64,000 nt of DNA from Chloroflexota bacterium (GTDB lineage: Bacteria > Chloroflexota > Anaerolineae > Promineifilales > Promineifilaceae), in the NCBI GenBank assembly GCA_017993775.1, contig JAGOMA010000003.1, positions 1 to 64,000 on the forward strand. The letters run 5' to 3'. Positions within the stretch are counted from its first letter, which is position 1, and the number at the start of each line of letters is the position of its first letter. The position numbers and the translations under genes were made by a program. Shown here one piece after another: positions 34,099 to 42,595 of this stretch. The notes beneath the pieces were generated by a model. It was not told the origin of the DNA. It saw nothing but the letters and a program-made list of their open reading frames with translations, and did not search any database.

Positions 34099-34229
34099 GG
34101 TCCGTATGGTAAGCAAATTAGCGAATTGGTCAAGCAAAAGACCGGCGGCGGCAAATATGGGATGGCGAAAGACGGCCGTTTAGGTATTATTGCGCATCAC
34201 AAAACACGCTTTACGGAACACGGATAAAC

Positions 34230-35315
34230 ATGCTTAAACACAAACGCTTCATTTTTCTCATTTTCTTAATCTTGGGCAGCATGGGCTGTCAAAAGCAAAT
34301 CGCCGCCTATGACACCATCGACCAGCGCCTGCAAAGTGCGTTTGCCGCCGATGGCCCAGGCGTCGCCCTGTATATCAGAGCGCCAGGGGTGGGCAAACAA
34401 CTTTTTTCGGCCGGACTGGCCAATGTGGAGAAGGGGCGGCCTATGCGCAGCGACGCCATGTTTCGCATTGGCCCGCTGACGCAGTCGTTTACCAGCACGC
34501 TCATTTTGCAGCTTGTGCAGGAGGGCAGCGTAGGGCTGGATGACACGCTGGATAAATGGCTGCCGCCGGAAATGCTGGATGCGCTGAGCAACGGCCGTCA
34601 GGCCACCATTCGCCAGCTTCTTACCATGAGCAGCGGCATCCCCGATTACACGCAAAACCCGGATTTCCAGGTCGCTTACGCCGCCAATCCGGCCACCATC
34701 TGGACCCCGGCGGACGTGGTGGCTTATGCTTACGGCCGTCCCGCCGAATTTGCCCCCGGAACCGGCTTCGCTCTGTCCGACACCAACTACGTCCTCCTGC
34801 AAATGGTTGCCGAAGCCACCACCGGCGAATCGCTGGCCTACACCCTGCGCGAACGCTTCCTTTCACGCCTGGACCTGAAAGAAACCTACCTGGAACGCGC
34901 CGAAGACCTGCCAGAAGGGCACGTGCCCGGCTACAACCCCACCGGGCGCGTCTTAAACGAACATGAAGGCAAAGGGCTGGGCGACGATGGCCTGGTTTCC
35001 ACCACTATCGACCTGGCGCAATTTGTGCCGGCGCTGGCCGGTCGCCAGCTTTATGAGGGCGAGGTAGATTTCGCCCGCCTCACCACCGACATGGGCAATG
35101 GCGTCGGTTACGGCCCAGGCGTGATGAAGCGTGAAACAGCCTGGGGCACGCTCTGGGGCTACGAAGGCGCTACAGATGGATTCGCTGGCAGCATGTGGTA
35201 TCTGCCGGAAAGGAAAATCACCATCATTGCCCTGGCAAATGAGGAAACGTATGGCGATGCGCTGACATCGCTGGTACTGGATGTGTTGGGGATGGTGGCC
35301 GTGCCGGAAGAATAG
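34230..35315 (+). CDS. Beta-lactamase/serine-hydrolase-fold lipoprotein lacking catalytic motifs
   Basis: This 361-residue protein has the overall pattern of class C beta-lactamase/PBP4*-like serine hydrolases. It starts with a lipoprotein-type signal (FLIFLILGSMGC). The usual FRIGSVTKxFT is here MFRIGPLTQSFTS, so the nucleophile Ser is P82 and the general-base Lys is Q85. YSN is L182-S-D184 in FALSDTNYVLL, and the third motif HTG is replaced in GYEGATDGF. The surrounding scaffold is well kept (LLTMSSGIPDYT, LGDDGLVSTTIDLAQF), and there is no frameshift. It is therefore probably a conserved non-catalytic binding protein at the membrane rather than a decaying gene. It is divergent from the PBP gene, so a role in cell-wall work is attractive but unproven. 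Confidence 0.82.
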   Translation: MLKHKRFIFLIFLILGSMGCQKQIAAYDTIDQRLQSAFAADGPGVALYIRAPGVGKQLFSAGLANVEKGRPMRSDAMFRIGPLTQSFTSTLILQLVQEGSVGLDDTLDKWLPPEMLDALSNGRQATIRQLLTMSSGIPDYTQNPDFQVAYAANPATIWTPADVVAYAYGRPAEFAPGTGFALSDTNYVLLQMVAEATTGESLAYTLRERFLSRLDLKETYLERAEDLPEGHVPGYNPTGRVLNEHEGKGLGDDGLVSTTIDLAQFVPALAGRQLYEGEVDFARLTTDMGNGVGYGPGVMKRETAWGTLWGYEGATDGFAGSMWYLPERKITIIALANEETYGDALTSLVLDVLGMVAVPEE

Positions 35316-35354
35316 AGAGTAAAAATTGGCGCTTAGAGATTTGGGTCTCTTTTG

Positions 35355-35855
35355 TTAAATGGTGGCCGTCGCAGATTGGCGTTGACTGGCGTCACGCAAG
35401 CGGGCGACCCCGGCAACAACAGCTTTCAGGCCGAACAAAAATTGGTTGCGCTGCAAATCAAACAGATCGACCCATTGGGGCGTGATGTCGGGGTCCAGGG
35501 TTTCGTGGAAATGGAGCGAGGCAGTAAACGGCCGTGACACCGCAAAATACATCGCCGAAATACGCCAGGCACGGCCGTCTAACCAACGGTACTGGTCTTC
35601 CAAAAGTAACAGCGGACCCAGTTGAGGCGTAATGCCTGTCAGGCGGCGAAAATAATGCCGGATCGCCTGCGTTGGCGCTTCATTGGCAGTTAAAACACAT
35701 CCTGGCGGGGCGCATAAGCCAGTACGGCCGTTCGCCAGCAGCAGCAACCGTTCGTTTTCTATAAAAATGCCATAGACAGCAGGGGAAAAACCGAGCGATT
35801 CGACAGCCACGTCATGGGCTGTGCCTTCATCGTCGTAACAGCGAACAACACTCAT
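35355..35855 (-). CDS. Nudix-fold protein with degenerate Nudix box
   Basis: This 166-residue protein looks like a Nudix hydrolase: GIFIENERLLLLANGRTGLCAPPGC, the box region and a beta-rich C-terminus. The box reads GCVLTANEAPTQAIRHYFRRLTGI. Where the consensus has R-E-x-x-E-E, this protein has R-H-Y-F-R-R, so the metal-binding glutamates are missing. Catalysis by the usual route is unlikely, and a nucleotide-binding or regulatory role is possible. It converges with the serine-hydrolase-fold gene and follows nusB by 28 bp on the same strand, so it may be read from the nusB operon. Confidence 0.65.
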   Translation of the reverse strand: MSVVRCYDDEGTAHDVAVESLGFSPAVYGIFIENERLLLLANGRTGLCAPPGCVLTANEAPTQAIRHYFRRLTGITPQLGPLLLLEDQYRWLDGRAWRISAMYFAVSRPFTASLHFHETLDPDITPQWVDLFDLQRNQFLFGLKAVVAGVARLRDASQRQSATATI

Positions 35856-35883
35856 GGGGAAACTGCCTGGGGATACGGCCGTG

Positions 35884-36324
35884 TTATTCTGGCACAGGCA
35901 GCAGCAATTCTTCTCGTAACGCCGGAATCTTATCCGCCAAAGTGCCTAACACACCATTGATAAATCGCGGCGCGCTGTCTGACCCGTAAGTCTTGGCCAG
36001 CTCCACCGCTTCGTTGATGGCCACCTTTACCGGCGTTTCGCCATCAATCAAAAACTCAAAAATGGCAATCCGCAAGATATTCCGATCAATCACAGCCATC
36101 TGATCCAACGGCCATTCAGGGGCATACCGAGAAATGAGCATGTCCATCTCTTCTAAATGCGTGATGGTTCCATGCACCAAATGAGAAGCAAAATCAACTC
36201 CCGCCTTTTCCATAGGTTGATCTTCCAATCGCTGTTGGAGAATCTCCCCCGGGGGATGACTCGCAATATCATATTCGTAAAGGGTCTCAAGGGTTACGCG
36301 TCGTGCGCGTCGTCTTGTTTTCAT
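35884..36324 (-). CDS. nusB: Transcription antitermination protein NusB
   Basis: This 146-residue NusB starts [15 protein letters not shown], the usual basic first helix. [13 protein letters not shown] and [31 protein letters not shown] are the conserved C-terminal blocks. With NusE (S10) it binds boxA RNA and helps rRNA antitermination. Its length is normal. It follows an Asp23-family gene, the same neighbour order as yqhY-nusB in Bacillus. The gene probably belongs to the fabD-fabG-asp23-nusB transcript. Confidence 0.95.
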   Translation of the reverse strand: MKTRRRARRVTLETLYEYDIASHPPGEILQQRLEDQPMEKAGVDFASHLVHGTITHLEEMDMLISRYAPEWPLDQMAVIDRNILRIAIFEFLIDGETPVKVAINEAVELAKTYGSDSAPRFINGVLGTLADKIPALREELLLPVPE

Positions 36325-36363
36325 AGTCGGACGAACAGAACTGCAATACGTCCCACAGGCAGC

Positions 36364-36717
36364 TTATTCCTGGGCATAAATCACATCTTCCACATGCACA
36401 TTAATCGCTTCAACCGGAATGCCCACCATTGTGTCCACTGCTTCCAGGACAGCCGCCTGTATTTTGCGGCTTGCTTCCATAATGTTAACTTGCGGATCCA
36501 TTATAACGTAAATATCAATTTTTACCTGATTTTGCTCGCCAATCTCCAGCAAGACGCCATCTTGCTTCACTTCACGCCTGAAAAGGCGAGCAACATCGGC
36601 AGGAATGGGCGCCATTTTGGTAACGCCTTCCACACGCAGGGCTGCATATTGGGCGATGGTCGCTAAAACGCCCGGCGCTACTTCAATACGACCTAGACTT
36701 TGTCTCTCTTCGCTCAT
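36364..36717 (-). CDS. Asp23/Gls24 family protein (YqhY-like)
   Basis: This protein has about 117 residues. Asp23/Gls24 proteins form a small alpha/beta fold linked to envelope stress and to lipid synthesis in Gram-positive bacteria. The typical blocks are LGRIEVAPGVLATIAQYAALRVEGV and VKIDIYVIMDPQVNIMEASRKIQ. ATG 36717 is preferred over an upstream in-frame ATG at 36768, which would run into fabG. It lies between fabG and nusB. A paralogue is encoded at 45271-45630 next to fakA, so the window holds counterparts of both YqhY and YloU. Confidence 0.9.
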   Translation of the reverse strand: MSEERQSLGRIEVAPGVLATIAQYAALRVEGVTKMAPIPADVARLFRREVKQDGVLLEIGEQNQVKIDIYVIMDPQVNIMEASRKIQAAVLEAVDTMVGIPVEAINVHVEDVIYAQE

Positions 36718-36748
36718 TGTCTCACACTTTTTGTGTAGATCAGGCCGC

Positions 36749-37495
36749 CTACATGGCGACGCCGCCATCTACATTGATAACCTGACCGGTAATATAAGCC
36801 GCTTTATCGGATGCCAGGAATGTAGCGAGATAAGCGACTTCTGGCAAATTTCCCCAACGGCCCAAAGGAATAAATTCTAATGATTTCTCTTTCATTTCGT
36901 CCGGCAGAACGGTTGTCAGCGCAGTGGGGAAGAAACCTGGGGCTATGGCATTTACGGTAATGCCGCGCCCGCCTAATTCTTTGGCCAGGGATTTGGTGAA
37001 ACCGATGACGCCGGCTTTCGACGCCGCATAATTCGCCTGCCCAGCCTGCCCGATCAGGCCAACGACGGATGAAATGTTGATGATGCGCCCGCCTTGTTTG
37101 CGCCGCAGCATAGGCCGCGCGACGGCTTTGCAGCAGTTAAATACGCTTTTCAGGTTCGTGTCTAATACGATATCCCAATCGGTTTCTTTCATCATGGGCA
37201 GGAGGGTGTCACGGGTGGTTCCGGCGTTGTTTACCAGGATGTCTATCTGGCCATAGGTGTCCAGAGCCGTTTTGATGAGGTCTTGGGCGGCCTGAAAATC
37301 GGCGACGTTGGCCTGCACGGCCGTTGCTCTGCCGCCTTGCGCCGTGATAGCGGCCACGACTTCTTCAGCGGCCGTTGGGCTGGCGTTATAATTCACAATC
37401 ACGCTGGCCCCGTTGGCGGCCAAATCTTCGGCAATAGCTCGACCAATACCACGGGATGCGCCGGTGACCACTGCAACTTTGTTTTCTAACAACAC
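36749..37495 (-). CDS. fabG: 3-oxoacyl-ACP reductase FabG
   Basis: This 248-residue short-chain dehydrogenase reduces 3-oxoacyl-ACP with NADPH in fatty acid elongation. The Rossmann motif is VVTGASRGIGRAIA, NNAG follows in ILVNNAGTTRD, and the catalytic set is S-x12-YAASK in ISSVVGLIGQAGQANYAASKAG. The C-terminal GQVINVDGGVAM is family-typical. The start is GTG at 37495, with GGAG about 8 nt upstream; the frame is open to 37672, but upstream residues overlap fabD's end. It follows fabD by 50 bp. No acpP, fabF or fabH is present here. Confidence 0.95.
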   Translation of the reverse strand: MLLENKVAVVTGASRGIGRAIAEDLAANGASVIVNYNASPTAAEEVVAAITAQGGRATAVQANVADFQAAQDLIKTALDTYGQIDILVNNAGTTRDTLLPMMKETDWDIVLDTNLKSVFNCCKAVARPMLRRKQGGRIINISSVVGLIGQAGQANYAASKAGVIGFTKSLAKELGGRGITVNAIAPGFFPTALTTVLPDEMKEKSLEFIPLGRWGNLPEVAYLATFLASDKAAYITGQVINVDGGVAM

Positions 37496-37545
37496 AATTT
37501 TACTCCGTGAAAAATGGCTGCAAGCGGTGGCGGTGGCCGGCTTGC

Positions 37546-38442
37546 TTACAGCTTGATGCGCTTGATTTGCCGGTCGATACGTTTCATCAGACTGAGCAGC
37601 ACATCTCCTGGCCCTACCTCGACAACGGTATCTACACCTTGCGACAGCAGGTATTGCATTGAATCTGCCCACAAGACAGAGGAAGTTAACTGTGCTTTTA
37701 GCTCACGGCGAATATCTTCGGGGGTTTGGAGGGGCCTGGCGGTTACGTTGCCGATGATGGGGATTTGTGGGGGATGTAGGGGCGTTGCGTCAACGGCCGT
37801 AGCAAAATCCGCCGCCGCTGAGGCCATCAACGGCGAATGAGCCGCAATGGTGATGGGTAAGATCACGGTTTTCCGCGCTCCGGCGGCCTCAGCCAGAGCA
37901 ACGGCCGTTGCCAGTGCCGCTGTGTCGCCAGAAATAACGATCTGGCCGGGGCAGTTATCATTGGCTACCTGAACGGGACGGCCGTGCTGGCTGGCGGCCT
38001 GGGCGCACAAATCAGCCAAAACCGGCATTTCCAGGCCTAAGATCGCCGCCATAGCGCCCGGCTCTTGTTCGCCGGCCGCTTTCATCAATTCGCCGCGCCG
38101 CCGCACCAAAGCCAGACCATCGGCAAAAGTCAGACTACCGGCAGCTGCCAGCGCCGACAGTTCTCCTAAGCTATGGCCGGCCACAAAAGCGGGCGGCGGT
38201 GTATCTTGCGCCATCAAGTCGGCAAATATCGCCACGCTGGTGGTGAATAATGCCGGCTGCTGATTTAACGTGTCTGTGAGCGCGTCTTCCGGTCCTGCAA
38301 AACAAAGGGCGGACAAAGGGAAACCTAACAGCGCATCAGCCTGATCAAAAACAGCCTGCGCTTTAGGGCTGCGCGCATACAGGGTTTGCCCCATGCCAAC
38401 TTGCTGTGATCCTTGTCCGGGAAAAAGGAAGGCACTGCTCAT
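37546..38442 (-). CDS. fabD: Malonyl-CoA:ACP transacylase FabD
   Basis: This 298-residue enzyme transfers malonyl from CoA to acyl carrier protein to start each elongation cycle. FLFPGQGSQQVGMG opens the protein, the nucleophile is in FVAGHSLGELSA and IIGNVTARPL is near the C-terminus. ATG 38442 is the natural start; upstream in-frame codons lie inside a terminator hairpin at 38456-38486. With fabG downstream it forms the fatty-acid part of the cluster. Two terminator-like hairpins separate it from rpmF, so its expression may depend on read-through or on a promoter not visible to me. Confidence 0.95.
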   Translation of the reverse strand: MSSAFLFPGQGSQQVGMGQTLYARSPKAQAVFDQADALLGFPLSALCFAGPEDALTDTLNQQPALFTTSVAIFADLMAQDTPPPAFVAGHSLGELSALAAAGSLTFADGLALVRRRGELMKAAGEQEPGAMAAILGLEMPVLADLCAQAASQHGRPVQVANDNCPGQIVISGDTAALATAVALAEAAGARKTVILPITIAAHSPLMASAAADFATAVDATPLHPPQIPIIGNVTARPLQTPEDIRRELKAQLTSSVLWADSMQYLLSQGVDTVVEVGPGDVLLSLMKRIDRQIKRIKL

Positions 38443-38455
38443 ATGTCTGGTATGT

Positions 38456-38486
38456 AAAAAAAGATTCCGCGTCTCAAGACGCGGAA
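38456..38486 (-). terminator. Rho-independent terminator/attenuator 5' of fabD
   Basis: A perfect 9-bp stem (TTCCGCGTC and GACGCGGAA, 4-nt loop) is followed on the minus strand by TCTTTTTTT. It ends only 13 bp before the fabD start codon, which suits a leader attenuator. Confidence 0.85.
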
Positions 38487-38500
38487 CAATTAGATACACA

Positions 38501-38526
38501 AAAAAGGCCGCTCAGAGACGGCCTAG
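38501..38526 (-). terminator. Rho-independent terminator of rpmF
   Basis: AGGCCG and CGGCCT form a GC-rich stem followed on the minus strand by TTTTTT. It begins about 15 bp after the rpmF stop codon and is the first of two terminators between rpmF and fabD. Confidence 0.8.
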
Positions 38527-38538
38527 TTTGCGGCAATC

Positions 38539-38724
38539 TTATTCTTCCAACGCGGGAAGGATTTCACGACCCCGATATGTGCCACAGTCCAGACACATGT
38601 GGTGGGAACGTTTCATCGCACCGCAGTTCGAGCAACGAACTAAGTGGAAAGATCGAATTGAATCGTGAGCACGCCGACGGTCGCGTCGGGCTTTAGAAAT
38701 TCTGCGCTTCGGTACAGCACCCAT
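38539..38724 (-). CDS. rpmF: 50S ribosomal protein L32
   Basis: This 61-residue L32 starts with MGAVPKRRISKARRDRRRAH and keeps a four-cysteine zinc ribbon (CSNCG and CLDCG). AGAGGA lies about 9 nt before the ATG. A near-perfect promoter is at 38804-38831. It stands upstream of fabD-fabG, echoing the rpmF-fab linkage common in bacteria. Confidence 0.96.
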   Translation of the reverse strand: MGAVPKRRISKARRDRRRAHDSIRSFHLVRCSNCGAMKRSHHMCLDCGTYRGREILPALEE

Positions 38725-38803
38725 TTGGTCATCCTCTCTCTACAAAATTTGGCGCGTTGCGCCCATACAAAAAATATGCGGCTAGCTTAGGCCGCGACTG
38801 GCA

Positions 38804-38831
38804 ATTATAGCCTTCAGGAGATGTCTGTCAA
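38804..38831 (-). promoter_or_regulatory. Sigma-70-type promoter of rpmF
   Basis: On the minus strand TTGACA (38826-38831) and TATAAT (38804-38809) are both perfect and spaced by 16 bp, about 80 bp upstream of the rpmF start codon. Confidence 0.85.
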
Positions 38832-38858
38832 GGTAAATTCAGCAAGATTTGTGGCGGT

Positions 38859-39341
38859 TTAATCGGCGGTGGGGGCTAACGGCCGTTCCCCGGTTTCTTG
38901 TTCCACCTGTACTTTCCGCATCCCATTGCGCACCACAGCCAGCGATCTCAGTAAATCTTCCTCTAGTTTGGTCAGCACTTCGATCACATAAACGTCGGCA
39001 TCCGTGCGCAGCACTTCAGCATCGCGGCGCGAACGTTCCAGGATATTCTCTGCCCGCTGCTGCGCCGTCGCCATAATGGCGTCTCGCCTGACCAATTCAG
39101 AAGCTTCTTGTTTGGCCAGCTCACGAATTCTTTCCGCTTCTTCATGAGCCTGGGCCAGAATTCGGTCTTTCTCAGCTTCTACCCGATTCGCCCGCTTCAC
39201 TTCTTCGGGGATTGCCACGCGCATTTGGTCAATAATGCTGTAAATGCGTTCTTCGTTTATAAGCAAATAAGCGCTTAAAGGCACATGGGAGCTTCCGTTT
39301 AATACTTCTTCCAATCTATCGACCAAATGTTGAATATCCAT
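38859..39341 (-). CDS. Coiled-coil protein (DivIVA/F0-b-like)
   Basis: This 160-residue protein is mostly one long charged helix with heptads (about 45-130, rich in E, R and A: EEVKRANRVEAEKDRILAQA). The N-terminal IQHLVDRLEEVLN may be a separate short module. It resembles uncharacterised DivIVA-like or ATP-synthase-b-like proteins found beside coaD in other bacteria. There is no membrane segment. The gene has its own probable promoter at 39391-39420 and starts at ATG 39341 after GAGGG. The function is not known. Confidence 0.75.
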   Translation of the reverse strand: MDIQHLVDRLEEVLNGSSHVPLSAYLLINEERIYSIIDQMRVAIPEEVKRANRVEAEKDRILAQAHEEAERIRELAKQEASELVRRDAIMATAQQRAENILERSRRDAEVLRTDADVYVIEVLTKLEEDLLRSLAVVRNGMRKVQVEQETGERPLAPTAD

Positions 39342-39390
39342 GATGTCTTACCCTCGATTTTTGCTCGCGGACTGCCCTTTTTTGCTGGGT

Positions 39391-39420
39391 ATTATAATGG
39401 TTAGCTGCCTAGTCACGCAA
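39391..39420 (-). promoter_or_regulatory. Probable promoter of the coiled-coil gene
   Basis: On the minus strand TATAAT (39391-39396) lies 18 bp from TTGCGT (39415-39420), which overlaps the coaD stop region. The -10 is perfect and the -35 is weak. Confidence 0.5.
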
Positions 39421-39954
39421 CGGCGGGGACTGATGGGCGCTGTTCGATTCGTCTAGCTCGCGGAAACGCGCATACAGCGCAACGGCCACATTCGGCGGAA
39501 CCATACTGCTCACGTCTCCGCCAAGGGAGGCGATTTCTCGCACTGTGGTGCTGCTGAGGAAGGTGTGCTCTTCTCGCGTCAGCAAATTGACCGTCTCCAG
39601 GTTGGGCGCCATGCGTCGGTTAGCCAGGGCAAATCGAAACTCAAACTCGAAATCGGAAAAGACACGCAAGCCGCGCACGATAACCGGAATGCCCAGTTCT
39701 CGCGCCAAATCGACGGTTAATCCACTGAAAGGCACGGTCGTGATGTTGTGATCGTGTCCGTTCAGGTCTGCCAGGGCATCTTCAATCATTTTACGGCGTT
39801 CATCAACGGAAAACAGGACGGATTTGGACGGCCGTCTATGCTCATAGACCCCTACTACCAATTCGTCAAAAATCAGACCCGCTCGCCGCATCAGGTCTAA
39901 ATGTCCATAATGCACCGGATCAAATGTGCCAGGATATAACCCACGTCTTTTCAA
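39409..39954 (-). CDS. coaD: Phosphopantetheine adenylyltransferase
   Basis: This 181-residue PPAT transfers AMP to 4'-phosphopantetheine in coenzyme A synthesis. LYPGTFDPVHYGHLDLM contains the T/H-x-G-H nucleotidyltransferase motif, RGLRVFSDFEFEF is the second conserved block and LSSTTVREIASLGGDVS lies near the end. It starts at TTG 39954: AGAGGAG lies 6 nt upstream and no ATG fits the conserved N-terminus. A family B repeat lies between it and recG. Confidence 0.95.
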   Translation of the reverse strand: MKRRGLYPGTFDPVHYGHLDLMRRAGLIFDELVVGVYEHRRPSKSVLFSVDERRKMIEDALADLNGHDHNITTVPFSGLTVDLARELGIPVIVRGLRVFSDFEFEFRFALANRRMAPNLETVNLLTREEHTFLSSTTVREIASLGGDVSSMVPPNVAVALYARFRELDESNSAHQSPPLRD

Positions 39955-39971
39955 GATACGCTCCTCTTTTT

Positions 39972-40003
39972 AGATTGGCTCATTTTCCAAATCGGACCAA
40001 TCT
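39972..40003. repeat. Palindromic repeat family B (diverged)
   Basis: AGATTGGCTC and ATCGGACCAATCT flank a short AT-rich centre, an open version of the double unit at 1593. It lies between recG and coaD. Confidence 0.6.
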
Positions 40004-40030
40004 CGTCACTTGACAACTTCACACGCGCTG

Positions 40031-42595
40031 TTAACTAACGTCTCCCGCATGTTCCCAAAACGTATGCACCCGTTCAGCCAGCCAGCGATGTTGGGGATCT
40101 TCCAGATTCGGGTCGGCGTGGAAAAGCGTTTCCGCTTCTTCTCGCGCAATCGTCAACATTTCCATATCCAGCAATGAAGCAAGTTTGAGTTCCGGAATAC
40201 CGCTCTGTCGCCGCCCAAAAAATTCGCCGGGACCGCGAATTTCCAGGTCTTTTTCTGCCAGCACAAAGCCATCGTTGGTTTGTTCCAGAGCGACCAAACG
40301 CTCTTCGGCTTCGGCCGATTCATTGTCGGCAATGAGGAGGCAGTAGGATTGATGCTCGCCGCGCCCCACACGCCCGCGAAACTGATGAAGCTGCGCCAGC
40401 CCATAACGGTTGGCTCCTTCGACAATCATGACGGTGCTGTTGGGCACGTCTACGCCAACCTCGATGACCGATGTGGCTACCAATATGTTCGTTTCGCCGG
40501 TGTAGAAAGCACGCATGGCTGCTTCTTTTTCGTCGGATTTGAGACGGCCGTGAATCAATCCCACGCGCAAATCCGGAAAAACTTCCGTCTGCAGCCGTTC
40601 GTGTTCGTCCACAGCCGCTTTGGCGTCGATCTTGTCCGATTCTTCTACCAGGGGATAAATCACATACGCCTGACGACCGGCCTTCACCTGCCGCCGCACA
40701 AAAGCATACGCCCGTTCCCGTTCACTGTTGCGCAGCCAGCGCGTCTTAATTTCCTGCCGCCCCGGCGGCATCTCGTCCAAAACCGACAAATCGAGATCGC
40801 CGTACAACGACAGGGCCAATGTGCGCGGAATCGGCGTCGCCGACATCACCAGGACGTGCGGGCTGGCTACGCCATCGCCGTTGGGAACCCCCTTGTCTCG
40901 CAGGGCCTGCCGCTGATCAACGCCAAATCGATGCTGCTCGTCAATGACTGTAAGCGCCAATTTGTGGAACTGCACGCCCGCCTGAATCAGGGCGTGGGTG
41001 CCAATGGCTACCTGGATTGTTCCGTCGGCTAACTCGGCGTAAATGCGCGCCTTTTCGGCCGCGGGCGTACTGCCGGTGAGCAGGCAGACGGCAATCCCCA
41101 GCGGCGACAACAATTTGTTCAGTCCTTGATAATGTTGTTCGGCCAGGATTTCTGTGGGGGCCATAAGCGCCGCCTGCGCGCCAGCTTGGGCCGCCATCAG
41201 CATGGCGACGGCCGCCACGACCGTCTTGCCCGACCCCACATCTCCTTGCAGCAGACGGTTCATGGGGATACTGCGGGTCACATCTTCGGCAATTTCGCCA
41301 ATGACGCGCTGCTGAGCGCCGGTTAACGCGAACGGTAGGCTTTCGTAAAATGGGGCAAGCGCTTCGGCATCAAATTCCAGGGGCAGCCCAGGCTGCATTT
41401 GCCAATCTCGCCGGAACCCTTGCATACCCAATTGCAGCAAGAATAATTCATCAAATACCAGCCGCCGCCGCGCCTGATGCAGCGTTTCCTGGGTTTCTGG
41501 GAAATGGGTCTGATAAACAGCCTGGGGCAGCGGGTACAAATCCTGACGTTGGCGGATTTCGGCCGGAAGGGGTTCTGGTATGCGCGGCGCCCAATGAGAA
41601 ACGGCCGCGCGCATAATATCGCGCATCCGGTTGCTGTTCAGGCCCTGTGTCAGCGGGTAAACCGGCACAATCCGGCGTGTCTTAAGCGGCTCCATCTCCA
41701 ATGGTTCCCATTCTGGCGAATTAAACACCAGTCGGCCGAGGAATTGGTCAGTTTTGCCGCTGATCACTACCTGCATACCGGCTTTTAATTTTTCGGCCAG
41801 CCAGGGTTGGTTAAACCAGGTTGCCTGGACGGTTCCGCTGCCATCACTGATGATGGACTGCACCATGACCTGGTTCTCGCGCACGCGGCGGGAACGAGTT
41901 TCCCAAATGGTGCCGATGATGGTGACTTGTTCGTCGTAAACCAAATCTTTGATCGGCTTTAGAAGGGTGTAGTCGTCGTAGCGGCGAGGGAAGATGAAGA
42001 GGAGGTCCCACAGCGTTTGCGCGCCTAATTTTTCCAGCGCCTGGGCGATTTTGGGGCCAACGCCTTTGAGCGAAGTGGTGGGTTTCGCCAATCCGTCCGG
42101 GTCGGGATCGACTTGGGGAAGGGGCGCGGGGGTATACGGCCGTTGCCTGCCCCGTGCCTGTTCTTGAGCAGATTCTTGCTCTTCATCCGTCAATGAATCA
42201 TCGTCGATTTCCAATTCTGGCGGCGGGGGAGCAGGCGGCGGGGGGGGCGGTGGTGTTTGTGTGCGCTGTGGCTTCTTTTTTGATGGCCGTGCCGCCGGCG
42301 CGGGGGCGGGCGTTGGTTCCACGCCCAGGCGGGTTTGCCGCCGCTGCAAGCTGTCTTGCAGCGAGACAATCACTTTTTGGCGCGCTTCGGGGCCGGGAAG
42401 ACGGCCGTAATCCAACAGCACATCGGCCACCTGCTCCACCAGCGCCTGATCCAGTTCGTCAACGGCGTCGGCGCGGGCTTGCTCCACCCAAAACACGGCA
42501 AACTGGCGGATACCGCCGACGACAGCCTTATTCTGATACCCCTGCTGCGCTTCTAAATCCAATACTCGTTTCAGTCGATTAAATGATCGTGTCAT
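40031..42595 (-). CDS. recG: ATP-dependent DNA helicase RecG
   Basis: This 854-residue RecG acts on stalled forks and Holliday junctions. An N-terminal helical and Pro-rich extension (about 1-165) precedes the wedge domain, which begins near PTTSLKGVGPKIAQAL. Walker A is LLQGDVGSGKTVVA, the DEAD-type box is DEQHRFG, SATPIPRT is motif III, and HGRLKSDEKEAAM and HQFRGRVGRGEHQSYCLL are in the second RecA domain. The length exceeds E. coli RecG (693) because of the N-terminal extension, as in some other phyla. Its ATG overlaps the DegV stop (ATGA), so the two are translationally coupled. Confidence 0.96.
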   Translation of the reverse strand: MTRSFNRLKRVLDLEAQQGYQNKAVVGGIRQFAVFWVEQARADAVDELDQALVEQVADVLLDYGRLPGPEARQKVIVSLQDSLQRRQTRLGVEPTPAPAPAARPSKKKPQRTQTPPPPPPPAPPPPELEIDDDSLTDEEQESAQEQARGRQRPYTPAPLPQVDPDPDGLAKPTTSLKGVGPKIAQALEKLGAQTLWDLLFIFPRRYDDYTLLKPIKDLVYDEQVTIIGTIWETRSRRVRENQVMVQSIISDGSGTVQATWFNQPWLAEKLKAGMQVVISGKTDQFLGRLVFNSPEWEPLEMEPLKTRRIVPVYPLTQGLNSNRMRDIMRAAVSHWAPRIPEPLPAEIRQRQDLYPLPQAVYQTHFPETQETLHQARRRLVFDELFLLQLGMQGFRRDWQMQPGLPLEFDAEALAPFYESLPFALTGAQQRVIGEIAEDVTRSIPMNRLLQGDVGSGKTVVAAVAMLMAAQAGAQAALMAPTEILAEQHYQGLNKLLSPLGIAVCLLTGSTPAAEKARIYAELADGTIQVAIGTHALIQAGVQFHKLALTVIDEQHRFGVDQRQALRDKGVPNGDGVASPHVLVMSATPIPRTLALSLYGDLDLSVLDEMPPGRQEIKTRWLRNSERERAYAFVRRQVKAGRQAYVIYPLVEESDKIDAKAAVDEHERLQTEVFPDLRVGLIHGRLKSDEKEAAMRAFYTGETNILVATSVIEVGVDVPNSTVMIVEGANRYGLAQLHQFRGRVGRGEHQSYCLLIADNESAEAEERLVALEQTNDGFVLAEKDLEIRGPGEFFGRRQSGIPELKLASLLDMEMLTIAREEAETLFHADPNLEDPQHRWLAERVHTFWEHAGDVS

